Shown here in pieces: positions 62,738-62,966 of a DNA stretch of 62,966 nt. The notes beneath the pieces were generated by a model. The model made no database searches. It saw only the letters and a list, made by a program, of their open reading frames with translations, and had not been told where the DNA came from. Source of the DNA: Pseudovibrio denitrificans JCM 12308 (GTDB lineage Bacteria; Pseudomonadota; Alphaproteobacteria; Rhizobiales; Stappiaceae); the NCBI RefSeq assembly GCF_001310815.1, contig NZ_BAZK01000028.1:1-62966 (forward strand), written 5' to 3'. Position numbers and translations under genes: made by a program. How positions within the stretch are numbered: the first letter of the stretch is position 1; each line of letters opens with the position of its first letter.

Positions 62738-62966
62738 GGTTATGGATCCCGGCTCGGTGGCCGGGATGACACCGGAATAAGTGCTTCTGTCGTCATGCCG
62801 GGTGGAACGGAGTGGAGATCGGGTATCCAGTAGAGAGGTTCTGATTTGGGGCTCTGGGTCCCGCATCGCACTGTGCTTGTGCGGGATGACGAAGGAGGGG
62901 GAGGTGCTGCTTTGCGCGGACTGGGGTGCCCCTGCCGTCATGCCGGACGGAGCGAAGTGGAGATCC
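62738..62966. repeat. Mosaic palindromic intergenic repeat
   Basis: Contains two copies of a 30-bp unit beginning CGTCATGCCGG and ending GTGGAGATC (62791-62820 and 62936-62965, about 26 of 30 identical), and GC-rich palindromes ending CCGGGATGAC / GCGGGATGAC (around 62745-62770 and 62857-62890). Such mixed repeats between genes are common and multi-copy in related marine alphaproteobacteria. The element runs off the window end. Confidence 0.7.

Noticed and set aside
62738..62966. CRISPR array
   Set aside because: Only two diverged units spaced 115 bp apart with internal palindromes; not regular repeat-spacer structure and no cas genes.

Overview
This window is a stretch of bacterial chromosome, almost certainly from a marine alphaproteobacterium of the Stappiaceae type and most like Pseudovibrio. 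That placement is an inference from moderate GC content and gene content: a rhizobial-type glpSTPQUV glycerol ABC transporter, FNR-type control, glutamate decarboxylase, sugar-acid catabolism, and genes resembling type III secretion effectors. No rRNA, tRNA, CRISPR array, insertion sequence or phage gene was seen.

Layout. 1-3.7 kb: a broken LysR/SDR divergent pair, then soxR with a divergent glyoxalase-fold gene whose promoter carries a MerR-type dyad, and a PhyH dioxygenase. 3.8-10.8 kb: an AraC regulator and an L-fucose-type oxidative pathway (aldose dehydrogenase, lactonase, UxaA-type dehydratase, IclR regulator, SDR and FAH hydrolase), predicted to end in pyruvate plus lactate. 10.8-13.3 kb: a DNA methyltransferase-repair gene, a Tat-exported beta-propeller and a TIM-barrel isomerase. 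13.3-20.2 kb: a highly structured leader and the glpSTPQUV transporter. 20.3-32.3 kb: mixed metabolism (cupin, FadJ-like enzyme, HxlR, hydrolase), a candidate secreted caspase-fold protein, a large phytase-like exported protein, a WYL regulator with an AlkD-like repair gene, and an orphan ABC membrane domain.

32.3-38.9 kb is the most striking part: a divergent FNR-family regulator, a perfect FNR box, and a four-gene operon of two dihaem cytochrome c peroxidases, a Tat-exported Rieske protein and an arsenite-oxidase-family molybdoenzyme. This gene set is that of dissimilatory iodate reductase (idrA, idrB, idrP1, idrP2), in the order P-P-B-A. A HEAT-repeat protein follows as its own unit.

41.6-49.3 kb: an aldo/keto reductase, LacI and GntR regulators, a 2-hydroxyacid dehydrogenase, a KDG-type kinase, an S58 peptidase and an APH-fold kinase, with two GntR-type dyads in the kinase/peptidase divergent region. 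49.3-57.9 kb: glutamate decarboxylase, a RecD-like helicase, a thioesterase, HxlR with a drug/metabolite exporter, a secreted leucine-rich-repeat protein and Tex. 58.2-59.5 kb: a probable type III effector (Cys-His-Asp protease/deamidase fold) whose stop overlaps the start of a CesT-like chaperone, behind an AT-rich promoter. 59.6-63 kb: a broken amidase, a YaiI-family protein, an exported glycosidase-like protein and a mosaic intergenic repeat.

Caution for the reader: eight genes are interrupted (nine frameshifts and one nonsense codon). Eight of the nine frameshifts are single-base losses repaired by adding one base, usually a G in a short G run. Sequencing or consensus error is a serious alternative to real gene decay.
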